DNA of 14,642 nt from CAZSPL01 sp964608735 (GCA_964608735.1 CAZSPL010000081.1:1-14642), one strand, 5' to 3'; counted from the stretch's first letter, positions 1 through 7,576 are shown. Numbers and translations: made by a program. The notes: generated from the sequence alone by a model not told the origin.

Positions 1-3000
1 TCTTTTCGAGTTCGATCCTGGCCTGTATCAGGTCGTTGCGCTGTTCTTCCTTGAATGTAATTTCCTCTTTTACGCGGTCGTACTCGCTGATGGCAAGCTG
101 GTTGATTTCACCCAACACGGTAATTTGTTCTTCGAGCTCTGTAATCTGCTGACGGAGCGCTCCCTTGGCGCCGAGTTCCTTGGCGGCAAGAGCGCCGGCT
201 TCGTAGTCGGCATAGACCCGTGGAAACTCGACCCGGAGCTTCTCGGAATAGGACTGCCTTTCGGAATCGAGCGCCGCGAGCTTCAATTCCGACTTATGTA
301 TCTCCTCGCGGCATTCCGTAGCCTTTGCCTTTAATTCTTCGAGGTCGTTCTTCAGCGCTTCCACTCTCTCCCGCTCGGAGTTTATCCGGTTGTCGATTTC
401 GTTCCCTTTCGCCGAGACGATGGGGAATCCTTCATCGAGCTTTTCGATCTCGCCTTGCAGGACCACGCGCTTGTCTTCAAGTTGACCAAGTACCGCCTCG
501 GCCCCACTTACGTCTTCACGGGCGGTGGAAATCTCGCCGTCAATACGCGAGATTTCATCTACCCGCCGCTTGTTCTCTCCCTCGAGCCGCTGAATTTCCT
601 CGTTGTTCGATGAAATAATCAGCGCGAACCGTTCGAGCTTCGACTGCTCCCTGTGTAACTCGGCGGCGTTTTCTTCAATCTCCGCCCTGCGACGCGACAA
701 TGCCTGTTTCATCTCGATCGATGAACCACGCAACAATTCGATCTCATCGCGCAGGCGCGACACTCTCCCCCGTAATTCATCGAGCCTCCGGTTCTCGTTC
801 GTCGCCTTCCCCTCACATTCGGACAACCGGGCGCGGATTTCGTCAAGGGCGGCGTTCATCGCCTTCAAACCGGAATCCGCTTCGACCCGGGATTCGGATA
901 ACTCCGACAGCGTTTTTTCTGTCGACTTGAGCGATGCATCAAGTTCCTTCCGGCGCTTCTCCGCATCGAGAATTTCCATCGCGTTGGATTCACGCAGCCC
1001 GGAAATCCGCGCCAGAGCCTGCTTCAATTCGTCGATCCTCGCTTTCCTTACGAGAAGGCCGGTCGATGCCTGGCGCGCGCGTCCGCCGCGAAGTACTCCC
1101 GATGGATAAATCAAATCGCCGTCGGTGGTCGCCATCTTGCAGTTGAGCCGAGAGCCTCGCCTCAAATTCATGCCGGATGAAAGGTCCCGCACGATGAGCG
1201 CGTCGCCGATCGCATATCGCACCGCCGCTTCAACCCGCGGGTCATACTCGACGGCATCCATGGCGCGCATCAAAAAGCCATCGGCATTCGCAACCGATGC
1301 ATCCACCGGGACGCTTCCCGGTGCGCGGATCTCATCGAGCGGGATTATGGTGACCTGCCCGGTGCCGGATGACTTGATCCATTCGATAGCCTCGATCGCG
1401 TCTTCCTTTGTCTCGGAAACGAGATAGCGAAGCTGTCCGCCGATTATCGATTCGAGCGCATATTCATAGCCCGGCTTGACGGTTATCAAATCGCTGAGGG
1501 TTCCAATGATCCCCTTGAATCTGACGGATGTCTCCTTCGCTTCGAGCAGCGCCCGTACTCCCGCTCCAAGCCCTTCCCTCTCGCGCTCCAGGCGTTCGAG
1601 ACCGGTCAATTCGCCCCGGCTCGATGATTCTTCCTGGAGAAGCCCCGCCTGGGTGGCGCGTAATTCCTGGAAGGCGCTTTCGGCCGACTGGATGTCAGCC
1701 CTCAGGGAATCCCGGCGGCTGACGTTACTGTTTATCTGTTCCGTCAGGCGATTTACATGCCCGCGGCTTTCTTCGCATTTCGATTGAAGCTCATCGGCCC
1801 TGGAATTTAATTCCTCTCGATCTTTCGTCAGGCCCGACGTCAATTGCGCGAGCGATTTCATCGTGGTCTCGGACTCGGTCAGCTCGCGGATTTTTTCATC
1901 GTGCGACGCCAGGTTCTTATCGAAATCTTCCTGGAGCGCCTTCAGTTCGTCGTTTGCCTGCTGGAGTTCCTGCACTCGTTGAAGATGCGCTTCCCTGGTC
2001 GACTCCTCTTCCACCTTCGTGGTTTCAAGCTTGCCGTTGAACTCCACGATTCGCGCTTCGGCTTTGGCGATGTCATCGGTGATGCTTTCCCTGCGCGCGA
2101 TCTTTTCATCGATTGCCGCCCGCCTGGATTGAATCGATTCCGCCTGGTGATTAATGGCGAGTTCGTTGACTTCAAAATCGTGACGCCTGTGCTCGATATC
2201 CCTTTTATACTGCTCGGCTTCCACGAGCGCCTTTTCATGTTCCTGCCTAAGGCGTTCGATATCCCTTTCGCCACTTGATATATCCACTACGCACCGGTTT
2301 ATGGAGCCGTCCGCGGTATGGGCTTCCTCGCTCAATTCCTCGATCCTTCGCTTGTGCCTGACTTCGCTGCGATCCGCGTGAATCAAATCAAGCGCGAGAA
2401 GATTACCCGATGCGTATTTCAATTCTTCGGTAAGCGATGAATGCTTGCGCGCGACATCGGCCTGCTCCGAAAGCTGAGTCAGGCGAGTGCGGCGGTCGGC
2501 GAGGTTATCTTCGAGGCGTTCGAGGTTCCTCGCGGTGTTGTCCAAATCCCCGAGAATCCGCCGCTTGTTCGAACGAAAATGCCCTATCTGCGCGACCTCT
2601 TCAAACACGATGCGGCGGTCGGTGGGCACGAGTGAGAGGAACGTACCGATTTCGCCCTGCGATACGATGGCAAGGTTGTCGAGGCCGACTCCCATGCCGG
2701 CGAGAAGGTTCCTGACATCCTTCATACGGACCTTCTCGCCGTTGATAAGATATTCCGAATCCTCGTCGCGATAGTATCTCTTTTCGAGCCTGTATGTGCC
2801 GGGTCGCCAGTTCTCTATCTGCTCGTGAGATTCGAGAGTAATCGCCACCGAGCACAGGTCGAGCTGCCCCTGCTCCTTGGGACTCGCGAAAATCAATCCC
2901 GACGAATCGGTGGTCCTGATTTGCCTGTTGGATTGTTCCCCGAGCAGCCACTTGATGGCATCGACGATGTTCGATTTTCCCGCGCCGTTGGGGCCGACGA

Positions 3001-3085
3001 TCGCGGCGACATCGGTGTCGAAGACAAGCTTCGTCTTATCCTTGAACGACTTGAATCCGTTCAGTTCGATTTCCTTGAGAATCAC
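1..3085 (-). CDS. smc: Chromosome segregation protein SMC (C-terminus cut by window edge)
   Basis: SMC is the ATPase of the bacterial condensin complex, which with ScpA and ScpB compacts and segregates the chromosome. The first 1028 residues are visible and the frame is open to the left edge. The start is GTG at 3085, with GAGG seven bases upstream, and gives the typical beginning ILKEIELNGFKSF. The Walker A motif GPNGAGKS is at residues 31-38, and VSQGEI follows in the N-terminal head. A long charged coiled coil runs from about 165 to 505. The hinge is at about 509-668 (GIIGTLSDLI, then TTDGDLIYPSG and RGGRA). A second coiled coil ends near LGEINQLAISEYDRV at about 990-1004. The family is usually near 1180 residues, so the C-terminal head with the signature motif and Walker B lies outside. 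It is the last visible gene after rnc. The usual EEAAGI-KYK stretch reads EEVAQIGHFR here, which is unusual but in place. Confidence 0.97.
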   Translation of the reverse strand, partial: MILKEIELNGFKSFKDKTKLVFDTDVAAIVGPNGAGKSNIVDAIKWLLGEQSNRQIRTTDSSGLIFASPKEQGQLDLCSVAITLESHEQIENWRPGTYRLEKRYYRDEDSEYLINGEKVRMKDVRNLLAGMGVGLDNLAIVSQGEIGTFLSLVPTDRRIVFEEVAQIGHFRSNKRRILGDLDNTARNLERLEDNLADRRTRLTQLSEQADVARKHSSLTEELKYASGNLLALDLIHADRSEVRHKRRIEELSEEAHTADGSINRCVVDISSGERDIERLRQEHEKALVEAEQYKRDIEHRRHDFEVNELAINHQAESIQSRRAAIDEKIARRESITDDIAKAEARIVEFNGKLETTKVEEESTREAHLQRVQELQQANDELKALQEDFDKNLASHDEKIRELTESETTMKSLAQLTSGLTKDREELNSRADELQSKCEESRGHVNRLTEQINSNVSRRDSLRADIQSAESAFQELRATQAGLLQEESSSRGELTGLERLEREREGLGAGVRALLEAKETSVRFKGIIGTLSDLITVKPGYEYALESIIGGQLRYLVSETKEDAIEAIEWIKSSGTGQVTIIPLDEIRAPGSVPVDASVANADGFLMRAMDAVEYDPRVEAAVRYAIGDALIVRDLSSGMNLRRGSRLNCKMATTDGDLIYPSGVLRGGRARQASTGLLVRKARIDELKQALARISGLRESNAMEILDAEKRRKELDASLKSTEKTLSELSESRVEADSGLKAMNAALDEIRARLSECEGKATNENRRLDELRGRVSRLRDEIELLRGSSIEMKQALSRRRAEIEENAAELHREQSKLERFALIISSNNEEIQRLEGENKRRVDEISRIDGEISTAREDVSGAEAVLGQLEDKRVVLQGEIEKLDEGFPIVSAKGNEIDNRINSERERVEALKNDLEELKAKATECREEIHKSELKLAALDSERQSYSEKLRVEFPRVYADYEAGALAAKELGAKGALRQQITELEEQITVLGEINQLAISEYDRVKEEITFKEEQRNDLIQARIELEK

Positions 3086-3092
3086 CTAACTA

Positions 3093-3096
3093 CCTC
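3093..3096 (-). promoter_or_regulatory. Shine-Dalgarno site of smc
   Basis: GAGG lies seven bases before the GTG start of smc at 3085. It decides the start, because no ATG, GTG or TTG occurs downstream in frame before the Walker A motif. Confidence 0.7.
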
Positions 3097-3113
3097 GATA
3101 TACGAGTATTCAC

Positions 3114-3140
3114 CGAGCGCGCGTCTATCGCGCGCACTCG
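3114..3140. other. GC-rich stem-loop in the rnc-smc spacer
   Basis: The bases CGAGCGCGCG (3114-3123) and CGCGCG-CA-CTCG (3129-3140) form a ten-pair stem with a two-base bulge and a five-base loop, TCTAT. On the minus strand it sits between the rnc stop and the smc start, about 29 bases before the smc GTG. No T-run follows in the direction of transcription, so it is not a standard intrinsic terminator. The arms TACGAG and CTCGTA flanking it (minus strand) could form an alternative fold. It could be an mRNA processing or stability element; no function is proven. Confidence 0.5.
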
Positions 3141-3201
3141 TACATTTTAACTGATTTAATGTTGCTTTGGAATGAGGGCCGCCGATTAACGGGAGCGAAA
3201 A

Positions 3202-3894
3202 TCAGCCGGAGTCTTGCGGCTTCTTCCTGTATCTCTTCATCGCCTTGCGGGCCGCATCCTGCTCGGCTCGTTTCAGCGAAGTTCCGGTACCCTTGCTGAG
3301 CACCTTCCCGCGAAACGCGCACTCGACGGTATACGTCCGTGCATGGTCGGGGCCCGCGGCGTCGATCTTGCGGTAGCGGGGCACCTGCTTGAAGCGGTGT
3401 TGCAGGTATTCCTGCAGTCTGGATTTATGGTCGACCAGGTCCCCGGTCTCGACCGCATCATCGATTACCGGCCCGATATGCCGCAGGACGAACCGCCTTG
3501 CCGCGGGCATGCCGCGGTCGAGAAAAATTGCTCCGACTATCGATTCGACGCAGTCGGCGAGCACCGAATCCTCGACCCCCTTTGCATCGCGTAATCTCGA
3601 ACGCTCTATCTCGATATATTCCTCGAGTCCGAGGGATACCGCGAGATCGCGCAGAGGTTTCATGCTTACGGAATTCGCGCGGATGCGGGTCAGTTTACCC
3701 ACCGGTTCATGCGGAAAGTGTTTGACGAGATACTCGGCAACCACAGCGCCGATGATGGCATCGCCGAGAAATTCGAGGTTCTCATAGGACTCGGAGTATT
3801 CGTGAGGCACCGAGATATGCCTGAAGGCTCTCTTGTAATAAGCAATCCTGCGGGGTTTGATCCCCATCCCCTCAAGGAATCCTCGGAATTTCAT
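3202..3894 (-). CDS. rnc: Ribonuclease III
   Basis: This endoribonuclease cuts double-stranded RNA, matures rRNA precursors and processes some mRNAs. The 230-residue length is normal. The signature ENLEFLGDAII is at residues 38-48, with the metal-binding residues E41 and D45. The second acidic pair is in ADCVESIVGAIFLD (D114, E117). The double-stranded RNA-binding domain runs from about 153 to 222 (SRLQEYLQ, then SLKRAEQDAARKAM). The start is taken as ATG at 3894; a TTG directly before it (3897) is possible. A GGAAG Shine-Dalgarno at 3904-3908 lies nine bases before the ATG, partly inside a small hairpin. The gene lies between acpP (92-base gap) and smc (116-base gap), an order common in bacteria. 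Confidence 0.97.
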   Translation of the reverse strand: MKFRGFLEGMGIKPRRIAYYKRAFRHISVPHEYSESYENLEFLGDAIIGAVVAEYLVKHFPHEPVGKLTRIRANSVSMKPLRDLAVSLGLEEYIEIERSRLRDAKGVEDSVLADCVESIVGAIFLDRGMPAARRFVLRHIGPVIDDAVETGDLVDHKSRLQEYLQHRFKQVPRYRKIDAAGPDHARTYTVECAFRGKVLSKGTGTSLKRAEQDAARKAMKRYRKKPQDSG

Positions 3895-3903
3895 CAATTC
3901 GCA

Positions 3904-3922
3904 CTTCCGGTACCGAACCGGA
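3904..3922 (-). promoter_or_regulatory. Hairpin overlapping the rnc ribosome binding site
   Basis: On the minus strand TCCGGT (3922-3917), loop TCGGT, and ACCGGA (3911-3906) form a perfect six-pair stem. The last three bases of the stem are the first part of the GGAAG Shine-Dalgarno of rnc. Folding would partly hide the ribosome binding site. RNase III of E. coli is known to control its own message through a leader stem; a similar role here is inference only. Confidence 0.4.
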
Positions 3923-3986
3923 TATCACCGGCAGCCCGATGTACCGTCAAATCTGCATCGCCTGCCCATAAAAGCCGAACCCGGAT

Positions 3987-4223
3987 CTAATTGCTTTTCG
4001 CTTCGTTGATAAACTTGACGACATCCCCCACCGTCTGCAATGTCTCGGCTTTATCGTCGCTGACTTCGATGCTGAACTCGGTTTCGAGGGCCATTATCAT
4101 CTCGACGATATCCAGGCTGTCCGCGCCGAGATCATCCTGGAAATGGGCTTCCATCGTGACCTCGCTCTCCGCCACGCCGAGTTGATCCACGACGATATTC
4201 TTTAAAGTTGAGAACGTATCCAT
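3987..4223 (-). CDS. acpP: Acyl carrier protein
   Basis: This small acidic protein carries growing fatty-acyl chains on a phosphopantetheine arm during type II fatty acid synthesis. The length is 78 residues, as expected. The attachment motif GADSLDIVEM is intact, with the modified serine at position 36. The ATG at 4223 has a strong GGAGGA Shine-Dalgarno (4231-4236) at normal spacing. It follows rpmF after 30 bases and precedes rnc by 92 bases. In many bacteria plsX, fabH, fabD and fabG lie between rpmF and acpP, and fabF between acpP and rnc; none is present here. Confidence 0.98.
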   Translation of the reverse strand: MDTFSTLKNIVVDQLGVAESEVTMEAHFQDDLGADSLDIVEMIMALETEFSIEVSDDKAETLQTVGDVVKFINEAKSN

Positions 4224-4253
4224 CCGTCTTTCCTCCTGAGCGGCGTTAAAAAG

Positions 4254-4448
4254 CTACTCCTCTTTTTTCTTCTCTTTGATAACGACATACTGTTCCCCTT
4301 TATACACCCCGCAAGCCTTGCATATGCGATGCGGGAGCTTCGCCGAGCCGCAGTTGGGACATTCGACCGACTGCACCACCCTGGCTTTCCAGGACGCCCG
4401 TCGTGCTCTCGTATTCGCTTTACTCGTCTTATACTTCGGAAGGGCCAT
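4254..4448 (-). CDS. rpmF: 50S ribosomal protein L32
   Basis: This is a small protein of the large ribosomal subunit, 64 residues long. It starts with the family's MALPKYKTSK and ends in a lysine-rich tail. A zinc ribbon is visible as two CxxC pairs, C30/C33 (CPNC) and C43/C46 (CKAC). The start is ATG at 4448, chosen because the family begins with M-A-(V/L)-P-K; an upstream in-frame TTG at 4475 would add nine unrelated residues. No clear Shine-Dalgarno sits at normal distance; a run of six G followed by AAAGG lies further upstream in the leader. A very good promoter lies just upstream, making this the first gene of rpmF-acpP-rnc-smc. Confidence 0.97.
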   Translation of the reverse strand: MALPKYKTSKANTRARRASWKARVVQSVECPNCGSAKLPHRICKACGVYKGEQYVVIKEKKKEE

Positions 4449-4487
4449 TGATAAATACCAAGCCTTTCCCCCCAAATAGAACGACGC

Positions 4488-4516
4488 ATTTTATCTACGC
4501 ATCGGGTGTTTGTCAA
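4488..4516 (-). promoter_or_regulatory. Sigma70-type promoter for rpmF-acpP-rnc-smc
   Basis: The minus strand reads TTGACA at 4516-4511, a 17-base spacer, and TAAAAT at 4493-4488. This matches the consensus in all six -35 bases and five of six -10 bases at the ideal spacing. Transcription would begin near 4481, giving a leader of about 33 bases before the rpmF ATG. It sits just after the end of the upstream coiled-coil gene, so the rpmF set probably has its own transcript even if some read-through occurs. Confidence 0.8.
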
Positions 4517-4567
4517 GCCTGTTCCCGATACAGCATTAAATTGCATTCAATATCGTTAAATAAAACG

Positions 4568-5035
4568 CTACCCCGTATCGTCCTTCATGGCGTGCCTGCG
4601 CTTCTCCATATCGGTGATAAGTTCCGACTGGGCTTTCTTAATCGTGGACAGGAGTTCGGCCATATAATCCTCGATCCGTTCGAGAGTTTCCACGACATAG
4701 CGGTCGGCTTCCTCGCGTACCGAAAGCGCGCTCTTCCTCGCCTTGCGCGTAATCTCGCTGTCGTCGAGCAACCGGCCCGCTTCCCCGGCGGCGTCATCGA
4801 TTATCTTCTCGCTCTTGGCGATGGCGTCTTCCATCAACTTGTCCCGCTCGGCGAGAAGCTCCCTTGCCTTCTTGAGATCGATCGGGACCTCTTCCACAAG
4901 TTGCTCGAGCAGGATTTCGAGTTCCCTCGCCGGAAGCATTATCCGCCCGAAATACCGCCAGAACGCCGGTGCCTTGCCGGCCATCTCGACCAGCTTCTCC
5001 ATGTATTCGAGCGATCTCAGCTTCTCATCAGACAT
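4568..5035 (-). CDS. Coiled-coil protein in the SepIVA position (SepIVA / DivIVA-like)
   Basis: A 155-residue soluble, highly charged protein with no signal peptide or membrane segment. Residues 1-20 are a short helix (LEYMEKLVEMA), followed by a loop with prolines. Residues about 35-50 read LEILLEQLVEEVP, and from about 53 to 150 it is a continuous coiled coil (KKARELLAERDKLMEDA onward). This layout of an N-terminal helix, an LELI-type segment ending in a proline and then a membrane-ATPase-b-like coiled coil resembles, from memory, mycobacterial SepIVA (Rv2927c) and unnamed Firmicutes proteins next to coaD. Actinobacteria also place SepIVA between coaD and rpmF/rnc. The gene begins three bases after the coaD stop, with GGAG six bases upstream, so it is co-translated with coaD. 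A role in division or envelope growth is inference. An unrelated coiled-coil protein remains possible. Confidence 0.75.
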   Translation of the reverse strand: MSDEKLRSLEYMEKLVEMAGKAPAFWRYFGRIMLPARELEILLEQLVEEVPIDLKKARELLAERDKLMEDAIAKSEKIIDDAAGEAGRLLDDSEITRKARKSALSVREEADRYVVETLERIEDYMAELLSTIKKAQSELITDMEKRRHAMKDDTG

Positions 5036-5038
5036 GCG

Positions 5039-5527
5039 CTACTCCCGGGGCTTGGAGAATTTCTCCTTAATAGCCCTGTTGACGCCTTGCGGGACGAAAT
5101 CCGCGACATTGCCGCCGTACTTGGCGATCTCCTTGATAATGCTGGAAGAAACGAAAATATATTTATGGCTGCTCACGAAAAATACCGTCTCCAGTTCCCT
5201 TGAAAGCTCCTTGTTCATGAGGGCGAGCTGCATCTCGTATTCATAATCGCTTACCACCCGCAATCCCCTTATCAGTACGCTGCACCCGAGATCCTTGGCG
5301 GCTTCGGCGGTCAATCCGTGGAATGATTCCACCATGACGTCTTTCATCCCGGATACGACTTCCCTGGCCAGTTCCATCCTTTCCTTGTGCGAAAACAGCG
5401 GCATCTTGCCTTCACCATGGCTGACGCCTACGATGACCTGCCCGAAGCAATTCCTGGCGCGCTCGATTAAATCGAGATGTCCGTTCGTGATGGGATCGAA
5501 TGTCCCGGGATATAGAGCCTTGACCAT
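5039..5527 (-). CDS. coaD: Phosphopantetheine adenylyltransferase
   Basis: This enzyme transfers AMP from ATP to 4'-phosphopantetheine, the next-to-last step of coenzyme A synthesis. The length is 162 residues, normal for the family. The nucleotidyltransferase motif PGTFDPITNGHLD at 7-19 contains the TxGH signature (T14-H17). RGLRVVSDYEYE at 87-98 and YIFVSSSIIKEIA at 123-135 complete the active site. The ATG start at 5527 lies six bases after the rsmD stop. The rsmD-coaD pair is very widely conserved. CoA is also the donor of the arm on the acyl carrier protein encoded further down. Confidence 0.98.
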   Translation of the reverse strand: MVKALYPGTFDPITNGHLDLIERARNCFGQVIVGVSHGEGKMPLFSHKERMELAREVVSGMKDVMVESFHGLTAEAAKDLGCSVLIRGLRVVSDYEYEMQLALMNKELSRELETVFFVSSHKYIFVSSSIIKEIAKYGGNVADFVPQGVNRAIKEKFSKPRE

Positions 5528-5533
5528 GACGTA

Positions 5534-6118
5534 TCAATCGCTGCCGCGCTGAAGGAATGCGATCCTGCATTCCCCGAAAACACGGCTGTCGACTATCCTC
5601 CAGCCAATATCCATTATTTCAAATTCCCCCCTGAAATGGTACACAATCCTGCCCCCGGGATGCATCCAACCCTCACCGCGCCCGAGAAGTTCCAGCGACC
5701 TTATAGCCGATGCTCTCGCGGCGAAGGGCGGGTCGAGAAACACAATATCAAACGGCGCATCGCCCGGGGGGCCGATTTCGAGAAACTCGATTACATCAGC
5801 CCTTACAAGCCGCGTTTGGATGGGGCTATTATCCCCTCCGCGGCTTATTTTGTCTATGTTTTTCTGTAGAATGCCGAAAACGCGCGCATCCGATTCGATG
5901 AAAACGCACGATAACGCGCCGCGGCTTAGCGCTTCGATGCCGATCGAGCCCGACCCGGCGAACAGGTCGAGACACGAAGCACCGGGAATTTCATCCGCCA
6001 AGATATCGAACAGGGATTTCTTCACGGGAGCCCGAAGTGGACGTGTGACATCCCCCCCGGGCTGATGCAGCTTCGTTCCCTTGAACCGTCCGCCGATTAT
6101 GCTCAGACGTGAAATCAT
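5534..6118 (-). CDS. rsmD: 16S rRNA (guanine966-N2)-methyltransferase
   Basis: This enzyme methylates G966 of 16S rRNA using S-adenosylmethionine. The protein has 194 residues. The N-terminal IIGGRFKG and RPLRAPVKKSLFDIL match the family's RNA-facing part. The cofactor-binding motif DLFAGSGSIG lies at 51-60. The catalytic DPPF motif is at 129-132 (DIVFLDPPF). Its ATG overlaps the stop of the preceding yggU-family gene in an ATGA arrangement (6115-6118), so the two are probably translationally coupled. coaD follows six bases downstream. Confidence 0.95.
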   Translation of the reverse strand: MISRLSIIGGRFKGTKLHQPGGDVTRPLRAPVKKSLFDILADEIPGASCLDLFAGSGSIGIEALSRGALSCVFIESDARVFGILQKNIDKISRGGDNSPIQTRLVRADVIEFLEIGPPGDAPFDIVFLDPPFAARASAIRSLELLGRGEGWMHPGGRIVYHFRGEFEIMDIGWRIVDSRVFGECRIAFLQRGSD

Positions 6119-6429
6119 GTTTGTTCAATCAAACCCGAAGCTTTGAGCGCCTTGATGACGTCGGACCGATTTATGCCAGTGATGAGAAACCGTTTCTTTC
6201 TCGATGTCGCCCCGGATTGGAGCACGATATTTTCTTTCGCGACGCCGAATGTTTCCGCCAGTACCGCCGCAACCGATGCGTTGGCCTTCCCTTTTTCAGG
6301 CGGAGCGTTGACACCGATCTTCAGCGCGCCGTCGTGGATGCCGCTGATTCCCTCGCGCCTCGCCTTCGGGCGGACATTCACCGCGATGACAACACCGTCA
6401 TCGGTTTCCCTGATGTCGATATCAGTCAT
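6115..6429 (-). CDS. YggU / DUF167 family protein
   Basis: A 104-residue protein of the small YggU family, whose function is not settled. The family signature is clear: VNVRPKARREGISG, GALKIGVNAPPEKGKAN, then LQSGATSRKKRFLI. The start is taken as ATG at 6429, which gives the usual family length; GAGG lies five bases upstream. A longer reading to 6534 would only add residues overlapping tgt in another frame, with an arginine-rich composition not seen in the family. It overlaps the end of tgt by eight bases and the start of rsmD by four. Confidence 0.92.
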   Translation of the reverse strand: MTDIDIRETDDGVVIAVNVRPKARREGISGIHDGALKIGVNAPPEKGKANASVAAVLAETFGVAKENIVLQSGATSRKKRFLITGINRSDVIKALKASGLIEQT

Positions 6430-7576
6430 CGGCGCCTCGTGCCTCCCTTCGCTTCTGTTCGAACGCCGAGAGCCGCGTGAAATTCTCCTCGTAATGCTCT
6501 CGCCATCGACCCTCGACAATCGCCTTTCGCGCATCGCGAACGAGATTCCTGTAGAACGTGAGGTTATGCAATGTCAGCAGTTTCAGTCCGGTGATTTCTT
6601 TCAGCCGTACGAGATGCGCGATATACGCCACGGGATAATTTGCGCAGGCCCGACATCCGCATTCCGGATCGAGCGGGCCTGTCGCCGATTTGTATTCGGC
6701 GTTGAGAAGATTCAGTCTGCCTTTCGATGTGAATGCCATCCCGTTGCGCGCGTTGCGCGTCGGAAGCACGCAGTCGAACATGTCGATCCCGGCGTCGATT
6801 GACATCAGGATATCCTCGGGAGTACCGACCCCCATCAGGTAGCGCGGCTTGTCGGACGGCATGCGGGGAGAGAATTCACGCACGATATTCTCGAAGACTT
6901 CCCGCGATTCCCCGACGCTCAGTCCGCCGAGGGCATAACCCGCCAGATCGTGGTTGGTGGTCAGTCCGAGGGATTCATCGCGAAGCCGGGAATGAACCCC
7001 CCCCTGGATTATCCCGAACAGCGCACCCTTTTGGACGGATGGCGATTCTCGCCACGCCGCTGCCGATTTACGAAGCCACCTGTCGGTCTGCTTCAACGCC
7101 AGTGCGACGGCGTCGAAGCTTGCATCGGATGGCAGGCAGACGTCGAGCGGCATTAGGATGTCGCTGTTCAATTTGAGCTGGATATCGATAACCTTGCCGG
7201 GAGTAAGAAATTCCGAACTTCCGTCATATGGGCTGTATACCGTCGCGCCGTTCTCTTCGATCTTCGCGCCTCGTCCGAACGAAAAAAGCTGGTATCCCCC
7301 GGAATCGGTGAGAATTGCCCCTGAGTATCCCGTGAAGCCATGCATGCCGCCGAAAGATTGAACGATATCTTCGCCCGGCCTGTGGTGTAGATGATATGAA
7401 TTCATCAGGATGAGTTCGTAGCCCAGGGATGTGACTTCGCTCATCTCAAGACACTTGACCGTACCTCTTGTGGCGACAGGCATGAACGCTGGTGTGCTGA
7501 ATCGCCGTCCTCTTATCGACGCCGACCCGGCCCGCGCGTTTACATCAAGAGCATCTACGGTGAAATCAAGTTCCAC
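6422..7576 (-). CDS. tgt: Queuine tRNA-ribosyltransferase (TGT)
   Basis: TGT swaps guanine 34 in the anticodon of GUN-type tRNAs for the queuosine precursor preQ1. The protein has 384 residues. The general acid/base is in LTDSGGYQLFS (D91), and the nucleophile is in MFDCVLPTRNARNG (D268). GIIQGG, GGLSVGE and YLMGVGTPEDI are all present. The zinc site is C306, C308, C311 (ECGCRAC) and H337 (LTLHNL). The GTG start at 7576 has GGGAGG about six bases upstream and overlaps the end of the rluD-family gene by eleven bases. No other queuosine gene (queA, queC, queG) is in the window. Confidence 0.97.
   Translation of the reverse strand: MELDFTVDALDVNARAGSASIRGRRFSTPAFMPVATRGTVKCLEMSEVTSLGYELILMNSYHLHHRPGEDIVQSFGGMHGFTGYSGAILTDSGGYQLFSFGRGAKIEENGATVYSPYDGSSEFLTPGKVIDIQLKLNSDILMPLDVCLPSDASFDAVALALKQTDRWLRKSAAAWRESPSVQKGALFGIIQGGVHSRLRDESLGLTTNHDLAGYALGGLSVGESREVFENIVREFSPRMPSDKPRYLMGVGTPEDILMSIDAGIDMFDCVLPTRNARNGMAFTSKGRLNLLNAEYKSATGPLDPECGCRACANYPVAYIAHLVRLKEITGLKLLTLHNLTFYRNLVRDARKAIVEGRWREHYEENFTRLSAFEQKRREARGADD

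Noticed and set aside
603..1109. Plus-strand open frames within the smc region
   Set aside because: They are serine/arginine-rich mirror frames of the SMC coiled coil, which has an unbroken minus-strand frame across the whole stretch.
2601..2951. Minus-strand 116-codon frame within the smc N-terminal head region
   Set aside because: It is an out-of-frame shadow of smc: the true frame carries WLLGEQSN and the head motifs without interruption.
4403..5203. Plus-strand open frame of 266 codons
   Set aside because: It runs antisense to coaD, the coiled-coil gene and the rpmF promoter, all strongly supported. No recognisable protein features.
6430..6534. Longer yggU-family gene starting at 6534
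   Set aside because: The additional 35 residues are arginine-rich, overlap tgt, and are absent from the family; the ATG at 6429 has a good GAGG site.
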